A stretch of DNA of 64,000 bases from DASPPM01 sp052143835 (GTDB lineage Bacteria; Pseudomonadota; Alphaproteobacteria; JACZXZ01). Location: contig JBKQRV010000139.1 in NCBI GenBank assembly GCA_052143835.1, forward strand, positions 1-64,000, written 5' to 3'. A program made the translations under genes and the position numbers. A model generated the notes under the pieces. The model was not told where the DNA came from and did no database searches. It was given only the letters and a program-made list of their open reading frames with translations. Shown here piece after piece: positions 25,878 to 34,789 of this stretch; position 1 is the first letter of the stretch, and every line of letters starts with the position of its first letter.

Positions 25878-26507
25878 TCAGCTCTTCTGCCTGAGCTCGA
25901 CGATCTTGTCGCGCATGAGCTCGGTCAGACTCGCGACGTTGCCGTTGTTGCGTTGGAGCACCGAGGCAAACTCGGAGCGCTGCGTCACCAGGAGGCTGAC
26001 CCCCTCGACCACGACGTCGATGATCTTGTAGCCGACCTGCTCCTTGCGCACGCGCCATTGAACCTCGGTCGGCTCCTCGCCGGCCTTTCCGATTCCGCTC
26101 GTCACCCAGGCGCCGGCCTCGCCGTCGGGGGCCGTCTTGGTGACCTTGAAGCTCTCGCCGGCGTACGAGTTGAAGCGCACCGCGTAAGTCTGCACCACAT
26201 ATTCCTTGAAGACATCGAGGTAGGTGTCCCGCTCGCTGTCCGATACCTTGTGCCCGTAAATGCCGAGAACGAAAAGCCCGATCGCGCGCACGTCGAAGCC
26301 GTCGAGAAATACCGCGGCAAGCGCCTTTACGCGGTCGTCCTTGCTGATCGACTTGTCCTTGAGGATGCCGATCACCCGGTCGGCGAGCTGGCTGACGAAC
26401 TCGGATGCGCCGGCGGGAATATCCTCGGCGTGACCCGCCCGCGGCGCCACAAGGAGGCCAAGAGCGGCCGAGGCGACCGAGGCTAGGAATAGGCGACGGT
26501 CAATCAT
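25878..26507 (-). CDS. mlaC: MlaC/Ttg2D-type phospholipid-binding protein (HpnM-like)
   Basis: A 209-residue periplasmic protein with an N-terminal signal (RRLFLASVASAALGLLVAP...AGHAED) and the MlaC/tolC-type fold sequence: VSQLADRVIGILKDK, FDVRAIGLFVLGIYG, FKEYVVQTYAVRFNSYAGE and YKIIDVVVEGVSLLVTQRSEFASVL. MlaC carries phospholipids between MlaA at the outer membrane and an inner-membrane ABC transporter. HpnM is the hopanoid-associated subgroup. It follows mlaA by 12 bp in the same operon. No mlaDEF genes are in the window, so the inner-membrane partner could instead be HpnN or lie elsewhere. Confidence 0.9.
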   Translation of the reverse strand: MIDRRLFLASVASAALGLLVAPRAGHAEDIPAGASEFVSQLADRVIGILKDKSISKDDRVKALAAVFLDGFDVRAIGLFVLGIYGHKVSDSERDTYLDVFKEYVVQTYAVRFNSYAGESFKVTKTAPDGEAGAWVTSGIGKAGEEPTEVQWRVRKEQVGYKIIDVVVEGVSLLVTQRSEFASVLQRNNGNVASLTELMRDKIVELRQKS

Positions 26508-26519
26508 GGCGGCAACACT

Positions 26520-27527
26520 TCATCGCTCGACGTTGGGGCGGCTCGTGGGGTCGCGAGCCTCGTTGGCAAGAGCCGACTGCTCGATCGGCCCGGCAGGCAC
26601 GGCCTCACTCTCGGCCATGCCGGTGCCCGTTCCTGCCGGCAACTCAGCGCCGCCTTGGCTTTGCTTGGCCATGCTGGCGCTGTCAGGGGCGGCGGCTTGC
26701 GGCTCCACGGGGCTGGTGGCCTCGGGCGCGGTATTCGGCATGTCACCCGGCCCGGAAATCGATGGTGCCGGGAAGTTGGCGCCGCCCTTGCCCGAGCGGA
26801 TCTGGTCCTCGCGGCGCTGGCGGTAGAGGCTGCGCAGCGTGGCGTAGTAATCGACGGAGGTGCGGCGGATCTCGTCGAGCGGCTCGATCAGGGGCTCGCG
26901 CTTGTCGATTCCCTCGAAGGCGAAGCGGCCGACGTCCTCCCACAGGGTCGCGAAATAGCCGATCGGATCCATCAAGGAATCGACCCCGAGCCCGATCGCA
27001 TCGCGTGGGTTCGACGGACCGAAGAGCGGCAGCATCAGATAGAACTGTTCGCCCACCCCCCATTTGGCAAGCGTAACGCCGAAATCGGTATCGTGGGAGG
27101 GCACGCCCGCCAGGGATGCCACGTCGAAAAAGCCGCCCACCCCGACCGTGATGTTGATGAGGAAGCGGAGCACCGTGTCGGCGGCGCTATTCGGGTCGGC
27201 CTGCATGAGATAATTGCCGAAGAGGACCGGGGCGTGCACGGTCACGATCATATTGTGCAGGCCCTTGCGCACGTCTTCAGGGACCACCCGATAGGCTTCC
27301 GCCACGGGCTTCACGATGTTGTCGTCGAGTGCCACGTTGAATTTGAAAATGGCCCGGTTGGCCGGCTCGAGGGGATCGTTCGCCTCATTGTAGGCGGCCA
27401 GCGCGTCGGGGTCGGTGGGCGGCGTGGCGCAGCCCGGGAGCCACAGAGATAAAGCAAGCACAAGCCCCACATTGAGGCCGATCGCGGCGGACATCGTGGC
27501 CTTCCGGGCAGTCGAGCTTGCGCGCAT
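26520..27527 (-). CDS. mlaA: MlaA (VacJ) outer-membrane lipoprotein
   Basis: A 335-residue lipoprotein. LSLWLPGC is the lipobox (Cys near residue 33). NDPLEPANRAIFKFN, ITVGVGGFFDVAS, DTDFGVTLAKWGVG and LPLFGPSNPRDAIGL are diagnostic MlaA segments, ending with RRTSVDYYATLRSLYRQRR. A proline/alanine-rich tail of about 90 residues extends beyond the usual end. MlaA removes mislocalised phospholipid from the outer leaflet and hands it to MlaC, which is encoded immediately downstream. A second, diverged MlaA is at 37,969-38,793. Confidence 0.93.
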   Translation of the reverse strand: MRASSTARKATMSAAIGLNVGLVLALSLWLPGCATPPTDPDALAAYNEANDPLEPANRAIFKFNVALDDNIVKPVAEAYRVVPEDVRKGLHNMIVTVHAPVLFGNYLMQADPNSAADTVLRFLINITVGVGGFFDVASLAGVPSHDTDFGVTLAKWGVGEQFYLMLPLFGPSNPRDAIGLGVDSLMDPIGYFATLWEDVGRFAFEGIDKREPLIEPLDEIRRTSVDYYATLRSLYRQRREDQIRSGKGGANFPAPSISGPGDMPNTAPEATSPVEPQAAAPDSASMAKQSQGGAELPAGTGTGMAESEAVPAGPIEQSALANEARDPTSRPNVER

Positions 27528-27870
27528 CTATCGATCCCGCTCTGTAGGTGTCACGCTCTGCCACTCTGCGGGGCGCGTGACGTGCCCTGCCGGGTAACGC
27601 CTGGCAGAAATGTCAAGGTCCGGTTTGCTTTCCCCCAAGCGGATCCCGCCGCGCCCGGCGAACGACTGACTTGAAAGTACGCCTTGTTCGTCCATTCCTC
27701 TGCCTCGCGGGCGGGCGCGACGCCAGCAGCATTGAGCCTAAGTGACCTAACATAGGAGAAGGCAAAAAACCAGTGGCCTAGCCTTGGCTTATCGATGCGA
27801 TTGTCCCAACTGTTGCAGATTTGTCGCGCCTAGGCGACTCGGAGGGGATTCGTCGCGATTCTTTGAGTTG
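27528..27870. other. Divergent intergenic region, no gene seen
   Basis: The region lies between mlaA (minus) and the ArsR-methyltransferase gene (plus). I looked for SAM-II- or SAH-type riboswitch architecture ahead of the methionine operon and could not recognise one. The AT-rich promoter/operator block at 27,871-27,905 adjoins it. Confidence 0.4.
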
Positions 27871-27905
27871 CATTTATAAGGATATGTTTATATAGTTATA
27901 TTTGA
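27871..27905 (+). promoter_or_regulatory. AT-rich promoter/operator of the ArsR-metF-metH operon
   Basis: A sharply AT-rich block in GC-rich surroundings, 24 bp before the ArsR-type start codon. It contains an inverted repeat TATAA-N8-TTATA at 27875-27892 and a further TATAGTTATA at 27891-27900. ArsR-family repressors bind such AT-rich dyads over their own promoter, so autoregulation of the whole operon is inferred. Confidence 0.5.
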
Positions 27906-27928
27906 TGAATCCCAACGGGAGATCGTAA

Positions 27929-28951
27929 ATGGCCATGGAGGAGCTGCCGCGCGCTGGCGTCGCCGCCATCGGCGAGGCGGACATGGAGAAGCTGCTGGTG
28001 GGCCTGCGGGCCGTGGCGGAGCCGACGCGGCTGCGGCTTCTCGTGCTCTCTGCCCACGGTGAGCTCACCGTGAGCGAGCTTACCCAGATTCTCGGCCAGA
28101 GCCAGCCGCGCGTCTCCCGCCATCTCAAGCTTTTGTGCGAGGCCGGGCTGCTCGAGCGCTTTCGCGAGGGTACCAACGCCTTCTATACCCTTGCCCGGCA
28201 GAGCGAGATGGCGCGGCTGGGCGAGCTCCTCGTCGATCTCATGCCCGATCGCGATCGCACCCTTGCCCTCGACCTCGAGCGGCTCGAGGCGATCAAGGAG
28301 ACGCGCAATGCCGCGGCGGCGAAGTACTTCCGCGAGAACGCCGAGCGCTGGGACCGCATCCGCTCGCTCTATATCGACGAGGCCCAGGTCGAGGCCAAGC
28401 TGCTCGAGCTCCTGCCGCCGCACGGCTTGCGCGACTTCGTCGATGTGGGCACCGGCACCGGGCGCATTCTCGAGCTCGTGGCCCCCCGCGCGGAGCACGC
28501 GGTCGGCATCGACCTCTCGCGCGAGATGCTGGCGGTGGCGCGCGCGCGCATGGAGCAGGCCGGCTTGCGCAACGCGAGCGTGCGCCACGGCGACATGTAC
28601 CAGCTGCCCTGGCCGGCCGGCTCCTTCGATGCGGCCGTCCTCCACCAGGTACTGCACTTCGCCGACGATCCGGCGGCCGCGATCGCGGAGGTGGCGCGCG
28701 TCCTGCGGCCCGGCGGGAGCCTCGTCATCGTCGACTTCGCGCCCCACGAGCTCGAGTACCTGCGCACCGAGCATGCCCATCTCCGCTTGGGCCTGCGCGA
28801 GGCCGACATGCAGCAATGGTTCCGCTCGGCCGGCCTCATGCCGCAAAGCACCTCCGAGCTGCCGGGCGATCCGCTCACCGTGATGATCTGGTGCGCGCGG
28901 CGCGTGGAGGCGGAAAAGGGACGCGCGGCACCTCAGCGCAAGGCCGGCTGA
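27929..28951 (+). CDS. ArsR-family regulator fused to SAM-dependent methyltransferase
   Basis: A 340-residue fusion. Residues about 20-95 are an ArsR winged helix (LRAVAEPTRLRLLVLS, ELTQILGQSQPRVSRHLKLL, GLLERFREGTNAFY). Residues about 165-290 are a class I methyltransferase (FVDVGTGTGRILELVAP motif I, HAVGIDLSREML motif II, VLHQVLHFADDP, VLRPGGSLVIVDF). No metal-binding ELCVCDL-type site is present, so the ligand may be SAM or SAH itself. It shares one base with metF (TGATG) and heads a methionine-cycle operon, which suggests control of SAM supply. Family members of this fusion also precede metH/metF in other alphaproteobacteria. Confidence 0.9.
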   Translation: MAMEELPRAGVAAIGEADMEKLLVGLRAVAEPTRLRLLVLSAHGELTVSELTQILGQSQPRVSRHLKLLCEAGLLERFREGTNAFYTLARQSEMARLGELLVDLMPDRDRTLALDLERLEAIKETRNAAAAKYFRENAERWDRIRSLYIDEAQVEAKLLELLPPHGLRDFVDVGTGTGRILELVAPRAEHAVGIDLSREMLAVARARMEQAGLRNASVRHGDMYQLPWPAGSFDAAVLHQVLHFADDPAAAIAEVARVLRPGGSLVIVDFAPHELEYLRTEHAHLRLGLREADMQQWFRSAGLMPQSTSELPGDPLTVMIWCARRVEAEKGRAAPQRKAG

Positions 28952-29892
28952 TGGCGTCCGCAACCTTGCGCCGCGGTGAGCGCCTGCCCTTCTCCGGGCC
29001 GCTGCCCGAGGGCGCGCTACGGGTTTCCTTCGAGTTCTTCCCGCCCAAGAGCGAGGAGATGGAGCGCCAGCTCTGGCACGCCGTCGAGCGCCTCGAGCCG
29101 TTGCAGCCCCGTTTCGTCTCGGTCACCTACGGTGCCGGCGGCTCGACGCGCGAGCGCACCCACGCGACGGTCCGGCGCATCCGCAACGAAACCTCGCTCG
29201 AGCCCGCAGCCCACCTCACCTGCGTCGGCGCCACGCAAGCCGAGGTGGACGCCGTCGCGCGCGACTATTGGGCGGCCGGCATTCGCCATGTCGTGGCGCT
29301 GCGCGGCGATCCGCCGGCGGGCGAGGCCGGCTATCGCCCCCATCCGGGGGGGTATCCGTTTGCGGTCGATCTCGTGCGCGGCCTGAAACGCATCGCCGAG
29401 TTCGACATCTCGGTCGCCGCCTATCCCGAGGTGCACCCCGAGGCCGTCAGCCCGGCAGCCGATCTCGACAATTTGAAGCGCAAGATCGATGCCGGCGCCT
29501 CGCGCGCCATCACCCAGTTCTTCTTCGAGGCCGACGTCTATCTGCGTTTCGTCGAGCGCTGCCGCAGGGCCGGCGTTTCCGTGCCGATCGTGCCCGGCAT
29601 CCTGCCGGTCACCAACTTCGCCCGCGTGGTGCAGTTCGCCAAGGCGTGCGGCGCCGGCATCCCCGCCTGGCTCGCGGGACTTTTCGAGACCCTCGACGAC
29701 GACCCCGGCACGCGCCAGCTCGTCGCCGCCACGGTCGCCGCCGAGCAGTGCCGCGAGCTCTATGCCAACGGCGTCAACGAGTTCCACTTCTATACGCTCA
29801 ACCGCGCCGACCTCGCCTACGCGATCTGCCACATCCTCGGCCTGAGGCCGGCGCTGCGGCCGGCCGCTCAGGGCCTGCGCGCCAAGGCCTGA
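28951..29892 (+). CDS. metF: Methylenetetrahydrofolate reductase MetF
   Basis: A 313-residue enzyme that reduces 5,10-methylene-THF to 5-methyl-THF with FAD. It opens RVSFEFFPPKSEEMERQLW and contains SVTYGAGGSTRERT, AHLTCVGAT, VALRGDPP and ITQFFFEADVYLRFVERC, all family hallmarks. The ATG overlaps the regulator stop by one base, and metH starts 12 bp downstream, so its product feeds directly to MetH. Length is normal for bacterial MetF. Confidence 0.95.
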   Translation: MASATLRRGERLPFSGPLPEGALRVSFEFFPPKSEEMERQLWHAVERLEPLQPRFVSVTYGAGGSTRERTHATVRRIRNETSLEPAAHLTCVGATQAEVDAVARDYWAAGIRHVVALRGDPPAGEAGYRPHPGGYPFAVDLVRGLKRIAEFDISVAAYPEVHPEAVSPAADLDNLKRKIDAGASRAITQFFFEADVYLRFVERCRRAGVSVPIVPGILPVTNFARVVQFAKACGAGIPAWLAGLFETLDDDPGTRQLVAATVAAEQCRELYANGVNEFHFYTLNRADLAYAICHILGLRPALRPAAQGLRAKA

Positions 29893-29903
29893 GAGATTCC
29901 GCC

Positions 29904-32900
29904 ATGAGCCGCTTCCTCGATGCCGTTTCCGAGCGCGTCCTTCTCCTCGACGGGGCCATGGGGACCCAGGTCCAGGCACGCCAACTCGATGTCGATAAGG
30001 ATTTCCTCGGCTGCGAGAATTGCACCGAGATCTTGAACCGCTCGCGGCCCGACCTGGTGCGCGATATCCACATGGGATACCTCGAGGCCGGAGCGGACGC
30101 GATCGAGACCAACAGCTTCGGCGGCTCGCCGGTGACGCTCGCCGAGTTCGGCCTCGAGGCAGAGGCGCCCGCACTCAACAAGCGCGCCGCCGAGCTCGCG
30201 CGCGAGGCGGTGGCCGAGTTCAAGGCCGACGGGCGGGAGCGCTTCGTGCTTGGCTCGGTCGGGCCGGGAACCAAGCTGCCGACGCTCGGCCAGATCGCCT
30301 ACCAGCGCCTCGAGGATGCGCTCGCGATCCAGTGCGCGGGCCTGATCGCGGGCGGTGTGGACGCCCTCCTGATCGAGACCTGCCAGGACCTCCTCCAGCT
30401 CAAGGCGGCGGTCAACGGCGCCAAGCGCGCGCGCGCCGCGGCCGGCGCCGACGTCCCGATCATGACCAACGTCACCATCGAGACCACGGGAACGCTTCTC
30501 GTCGGCGCCGACATCGCCGCGGCCGCGACCGTGATCCATGCCCTCGATGTGCCGGTCATGGGCTTGAATTGTGCTACCGGCCCGCAGGAGATGGCCGAGC
30601 ACGTGCGCTGGCTCGGACAGAGCTGGCCGGGCCTGCTCGCGGTGCTGCCCAACGCCGGTCTCCCCGAGCTCATCGATGGCCACGCCCACTATCCCCTCTC
30701 GCCCGAGGAGATGGCCCAGTGGCTCGAGCGTTTCATCGAGGAGGACGGCATCAACATCATCGGCGGCTGCTGCGGCAGCCACGAGCAGCATATCCGCGCG
30801 CTCGACGCCATGCTCAGGCGGCGGGCGGGAAGCGCGTTGCGGCCCTTACCAAGGCGCCGCGAGGCGCTTTGGGTGCCGAGCCTCGCCTCGCTCTACGGCC
30901 AAGTTCCGCTCAGCCAGGAGCGCGCCTACCTTTCGATCGGCGAACGCTGCAACGCCAACGGCAGCCGGCAGTTCCGACGCCTCCAGGAGGCCGGCGACTG
31001 GGAGGGCTGCGTCGAGATGGGACGCGAGCAGGTGGCCGAGGGCTCGCACATGCTCGATATCTGCACCGCCTTCGTCGGCCGCGACGAGATCGCCGAGATG
31101 ACCGAGGTGGTGAGCCGCATGCGCAACGCGGTGACAGCCCCCCTCGTCTTCGATTCGACCGAGCTCCCCGTGCTCGAGACGGCCTTCAAGCTCTATGGCG
31201 GCAAGGGCGTGCTCAACTCGATCAACTTCGAGAACGGCGAGCCGGCGGCTGCGGCGCGCATGGAGCTCGCACGCCGCTTCGGTGCTGCGGTCATAGCGCT
31301 CACCATCGACGAGGAGGGCATGGCGAAGACGGTCGAGCGCAAGCTCGAGGTGGCCAAGCGCCTCCACGACTTCGCCTGCAACCGCTACGGCCTGCCGGCA
31401 TCCGACCTGATGATCGACCCCTTGACCTTCACGATCTGCACGGGAAACGACGACGACCGCAAGCTCGGGCTCGCGACGTTGGAGGCGATCGAGCGCATCA
31501 GGTCAGCACTGCCCGAGGTGCAGATCCTGCTCGGCCTCTCGAACATCTCCTTCGGCCTCAATCCGGCGGCGCGCCAGGTGCTCAATTCGGTGTTCCTCGA
31601 CCACGCGCAGCAGCGCGGGCTCAGCGCCGCCATCGTGCACGTGAGCAAGATCCTCCCCTTGCACAAGATCGGCGAGGCCGAGCGCGCTTGTGCTGAGGAC
31701 CTCATCTTCGATCGCCGCCGCGAGGGCTACGATCCGCTCCACGCCTTCATGGCGCTCTTCGCCGACCGCGTCGAGGAGCAGAAGGCCAAGAAGTCGCGGC
31801 CCGAGCGTGTCGAGGAGCGTCTCGCCCAGCGCATCGTCGACGGCGACCGCCAGGGGCTCGACGAGGATCTGCTGGAGGCGCTCAGAAGCCACCCCCCGCT
31901 CGACATCATCAACCGTTTCCTGCTCGACGGCATGAAGGTGGTGGGCGAGCTCTTCGGTGCCGGCAAGATGCAGCTCCCCTTCGTGCTGCGCTCGGCCGAA
32001 TGCATGAAGGCCGCCGTCGCCTTCCTCGAGCCCTACATGGAGCGGGTCGAGGGGCAGGAGAAGGGCACCATCGTGGTCGCCACCGTCAAGGGCGACGTGC
32101 ACGACATCGGCAAGAACCTCGTCGACATCATCCTCACCAACAACGGCTACCGGGTGGTCAACCTCGGCATCAAGCAGCCGCTCTCGAACATCCTCGAGGC
32201 GGCGAGGGAGCACAAGGCGAACGCCGTCGGCATGTCGGGACTGCTGGTCAAATCGACGGTCGTCATGCGCGAGAACCTCGAGGAGATGACGCGGCTCGCC
32301 GTCGACGTGCCGGTGCTGCTCGGAGGGGCGGCGCTCACGCGTCAATACGTCGAGGAGGACTGCGCGCGCGCCTACGGCACGGGCCGGCTCGCCTACGCGC
32401 GCGACGCCTTCGACGGCCTTCATCTCATGGAGAAGGTGGTGAAGGGCACCTTCGTCGACTTCACCGACGAGGTCGCGAGGAAGCGCGAGGCGCGGCCGTC
32501 AAGCAAGCACGCGCGCGTGCGCGGCGTGCCCAAGGCGCCTGCCGCCGAGCCGCGCCCGGTCGATTTCGAGGAGATCCGCCTCCACCGCGCCGAGCTCAAC
32601 CGCGGCTTGGAGGTGCCGACCCCGCCGTTTTGGGGTCCGCGCGTGATCGCGCGCGTGCCGGTCAAGGCGCTCGTCCCCTATCTCAACGAGCGCATGCTCT
32701 TCCAGTTCCACTGGGGCTTCCGCAAGGAGGGCCGGCGGCTTGCCGAGTACATGGAATGGGCGCGGCGCGAGCTTCGGCCCGAGCTCAAGCGCATGCTCGA
32801 CGCGTCTCTCCAGCAGGACATCTTGAAGCCGCAGGCGGCTTACGGCTATTGGCCCGCTGCCGCGGAGGGCAACGACGTGATCCTCTTCGCCCCCGAGGAT

Positions 32901-33407
32901 CACGGCAAGGAGCTCGTGCGCTTTTCCTTCCCGCGCCAGGCAAGGGAGGGCGGGCTCGCGATCGCCGATTTCTTCCGCGATGTGAGCGAGCCCGCGCGTG
33001 ACGTGATCGCCCTTCAGGTCGTGACGGTCGGCCAGCGCGCCTCGGACGTGGCGCGCGAGTGGTTCGCCGAGAACCGCTACCAGGACTACCTCTATCTCCA
33101 CGGCCTCGGCGTCGAGATGGCGGAGGCGCTCGCCGAATACGTGCATAAGCGCATCCGCGGCGAGCTCGGCTTCGCGAACGAGGACGCGCGCGAGATGGAC
33201 CAGCTCCTGCAGCAGGGCTACCGCGGCTCGCGCTACTCCTTCGGCTATCCCGCCTGCCCGCGCCTCGAGGACCAGGCGCCGCTCCTCGCCCTCCTCGGCG
33301 CCGAGCGCATCGGCATCAGCTTGAGCGAGGAATTCCAGCTCCACCCCGAGCAGTCCACCTCGGCCATCGTCGTCCATCACCCCCAGGCGAAGTACTTTTC
33401 GGTGTGA
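29904..33407 (+). CDS. metH: Cobalamin-dependent methionine synthase MetH
   Basis: A full-length 1167-residue MetH, not split as in some alphaproteobacteria. The homocysteine-binding barrel is N-terminal with Zn ligands C223, C289 and C290 (LNCATGP, IIGGCCGSHEQH). The pterin-binding domain follows (SIGERCNANGSRQF, LMIDPLTFTICTG). The B12 domain has DVHDIGKNL with His733 as the cobalt ligand and MSGLLVKSTV. The C-terminal reactivation domain ends with SFGYPACP...EFQLHPEQSTSA. It methylates homocysteine using methyl-THF made by MetF. Third gene of the operon. Confidence 0.97.
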   Translation: MSRFLDAVSERVLLLDGAMGTQVQARQLDVDKDFLGCENCTEILNRSRPDLVRDIHMGYLEAGADAIETNSFGGSPVTLAEFGLEAEAPALNKRAAELAREAVAEFKADGRERFVLGSVGPGTKLPTLGQIAYQRLEDALAIQCAGLIAGGVDALLIETCQDLLQLKAAVNGAKRARAAAGADVPIMTNVTIETTGTLLVGADIAAAATVIHALDVPVMGLNCATGPQEMAEHVRWLGQSWPGLLAVLPNAGLPELIDGHAHYPLSPEEMAQWLERFIEEDGINIIGGCCGSHEQHIRALDAMLRRRAGSALRPLPRRREALWVPSLASLYGQVPLSQERAYLSIGERCNANGSRQFRRLQEAGDWEGCVEMGREQVAEGSHMLDICTAFVGRDEIAEMTEVVSRMRNAVTAPLVFDSTELPVLETAFKLYGGKGVLNSINFENGEPAAAARMELARRFGAAVIALTIDEEGMAKTVERKLEVAKRLHDFACNRYGLPASDLMIDPLTFTICTGNDDDRKLGLATLEAIERIRSALPEVQILLGLSNISFGLNPAARQVLNSVFLDHAQQRGLSAAIVHVSKILPLHKIGEAERACAEDLIFDRRREGYDPLHAFMALFADRVEEQKAKKSRPERVEERLAQRIVDGDRQGLDEDLLEALRSHPPLDIINRFLLDGMKVVGELFGAGKMQLPFVLRSAECMKAAVAFLEPYMERVEGQEKGTIVVATVKGDVHDIGKNLVDIILTNNGYRVVNLGIKQPLSNILEAAREHKANAVGMSGLLVKSTVVMRENLEEMTRLAVDVPVLLGGAALTRQYVEEDCARAYGTGRLAYARDAFDGLHLMEKVVKGTFVDFTDEVARKREARPSSKHARVRGVPKAPAAEPRPVDFEEIRLHRAELNRGLEVPTPPFWGPRVIARVPVKALVPYLNERMLFQFHWGFRKEGRRLAEYMEWARRELRPELKRMLDASLQQDILKPQAAYGYWPAAAEGNDVILFAPEDHGKELVRFSFPRQAREGGLAIADFFRDVSEPARDVIALQVVTVGQRASDVAREWFAENRYQDYLYLHGLGVEMAEALAEYVHKRIRGELGFANEDAREMDQLLQQGYRGSRYSFGYPACPRLEDQAPLLALLGAERIGISLSEEFQLHPEQSTSAIVVHHPQAKYFSV

Positions 33408-33483
33408 GGGCGCAGCTCAAGCAAATGGAGAGCGACCCCGGCCATGCGCGAGAGCTCAAGGCTCCTGCGAGGCCATTCCCAAG

Positions 33484-33718
33484 AAGGCTTGCACCAGAAA
33501 TTCGAGATACAAGGCCGCCGACGCCGCGCCTGGGAGGACGCGCTCGATGAGGGGGATCGAGACGGGTCGGCGCGGGCGCCGGCGGTTTCGATGATGAGCT
33601 GATCCAAGAAGGTTACGGGCTGGACTCCGGCTCGAGGTGTCTCTTGTCCTGCGCATGGCCCGGATCATCGGGGACAAACCTTGCGAAAGCCTGACGTCCG
33701 GCCGCCGTGCCCGGCAAA
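33484..33718. repeat. Degenerate IS-derived repeat, copy A
   Basis: About 230 bp that recur, roughly 80 % identical by eye, at 37,668-37,900 in the same orientation. Shared blocks include GACGCCGCGCC, GCGCTCGATGAGGGGGATCG, GGCTCGAGGTGTCTCTTGT and AAACCTTGCGAAAG. A part of it recurs inverted near 39,730. Minus-strand frames read fragments such as SIPLIER and TFARF-PDDPG but are broken. It occupies the gap after metH. Confidence 0.6.
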
Positions 33719-33894
33719 CGCGACAACCGTCTGCATCGCCAATGCCGTGACCGTTGCGCTCGGCGCCGCCGATGTCGCGCGCCGCTCTTGCCGGCGCGGC
33801 TGGCGCAACGCCGCCCACTCCGACCGGGCTAAGACCTTCCCCTTGACCGCCACAGCAACTGACATCCAGCGCCGCGCACTCGATCTACATCGAT

Positions 33895-34632
33895 TCAGTC
33901 GGCGTCGGCGCGAAGCTTGGCCGGCCCGCTTGCGAGGCCGACCTGAGCTGCATCCGGAACCGGCGGCGGTAGCCTGGTGAGGCCGACCATGATTCCGCCG
34001 AGGAAGGCCAATAGGAGAAGGAGGAGGACCGCGCGCATGCGCGGTGCTGCGTAGGCGTCGCGCGCTGCCGCGACATATTTTTGACCGGTGATCATAGCGC
34101 GCACCAGATTCTCGCGGTTGAGCAAGCATTCGGCGAGCACGCCCGCGACATGAAGGCCGGCAAGGACGAGGATGGCCGTTCCGAGCCAGTGATGCACGGC
34201 GCCGACGGGCTCCACCAGGCCCGCGGGCAGCACCCGGCTCAGCGGGCCGGCACCCCCCGTGATTCCTTGGGCGAGAAGTCCCGTCGTGACGATGGCGAGA
34301 AGCGTGCCGAGCATAAGCATGATCATCCAGCCGCCGATCGCGTTATGACCCAGGCTGCGCCCGGGCGCGCGCGCGGCGAGCCTGCGCGCATGTTCCTTGA
34401 CCGCAGCCCAACCTCTAAGGAAGGAGGCGAAGCGCGCGTGCTCACCGCCGAAGACGCCCCATATCAAGCGGAAAACGAGGAGGAGCACCACGCTGTAGCC
34501 GCCGATCAAGTGGAGGGCGAAGAGGAAACCCCTGGGGTGGCCCGAGCTCGTGAAATAGGCGAGAAGGATCGAGGCCACCAAAACCCAATGAAAAATTCGG
34601 GTCGGCAGGTCCCAGACTTTGACAAAGCGCAT
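33895..34632 (-). CDS. Cytochrome b561-family membrane protein
   Basis: A 245-residue di-heme b-type cytochrome of the Ni/Fe-hydrogenase-cytb-like group. It has four main helices with candidate heme histidines in TRIFHWVLVA, FALHLIGGYS, VHHWLGTAI and GLHVAGVLAE, plus a last hydrophobic helix near the C-terminus. Such proteins shuttle electrons between quinone and a periplasmic partner cytochrome. The ATG at 34632 is preferred over an upstream TTG; a GGGAGAATG region lies before it. The partner is not adjacent; a soluble c-type cytochrome is encoded at 55.2 kb. It may serve the lipid-modifying enzymes nearby, but that is only positional. Confidence 0.83.
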   Translation of the reverse strand: MRFVKVWDLPTRIFHWVLVASILLAYFTSSGHPRGFLFALHLIGGYSVVLLLVFRLIWGVFGGEHARFASFLRGWAAVKEHARRLAARAPGRSLGHNAIGGWMIMLMLGTLLAIVTTGLLAQGITGGAGPLSRVLPAGLVEPVGAVHHWLGTAILVLAGLHVAGVLAECLLNRENLVRAMITGQKYVAAARDAYAAPRMRAVLLLLLLAFLGGIMVGLTRLPPPVPDAAQVGLASGPAKLRADAD

Positions 34633-34789
34633 TACCTGGCATTCTCCCAATCGCCTAGATTTCCGCGCAAGTAGCCGCCTCCGCTAGGCAAGTCGGCAGA
34701 CCGCGGTGCAAATACTGGACGTCAACTGTGCACCGACGCCGCGAAAGAACAACCCATGGCCGGCCACATCGGATGCCCCGTCATTGAGC

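Noticed and set aside
27528..27928. SAM/SAH riboswitch ahead of the methionine operon
   Set aside because: No recognisable pseudoknot or conserved core was found by eye; an ArsR operator explains regulation better. A covariance-model search would settle it.
29268..29903. N-terminal extension of MetH of about 210 residues
   Set aside because: This stretch is the out-of-frame shadow of metF; MetH similarity starts exactly at the ATG at 29904.
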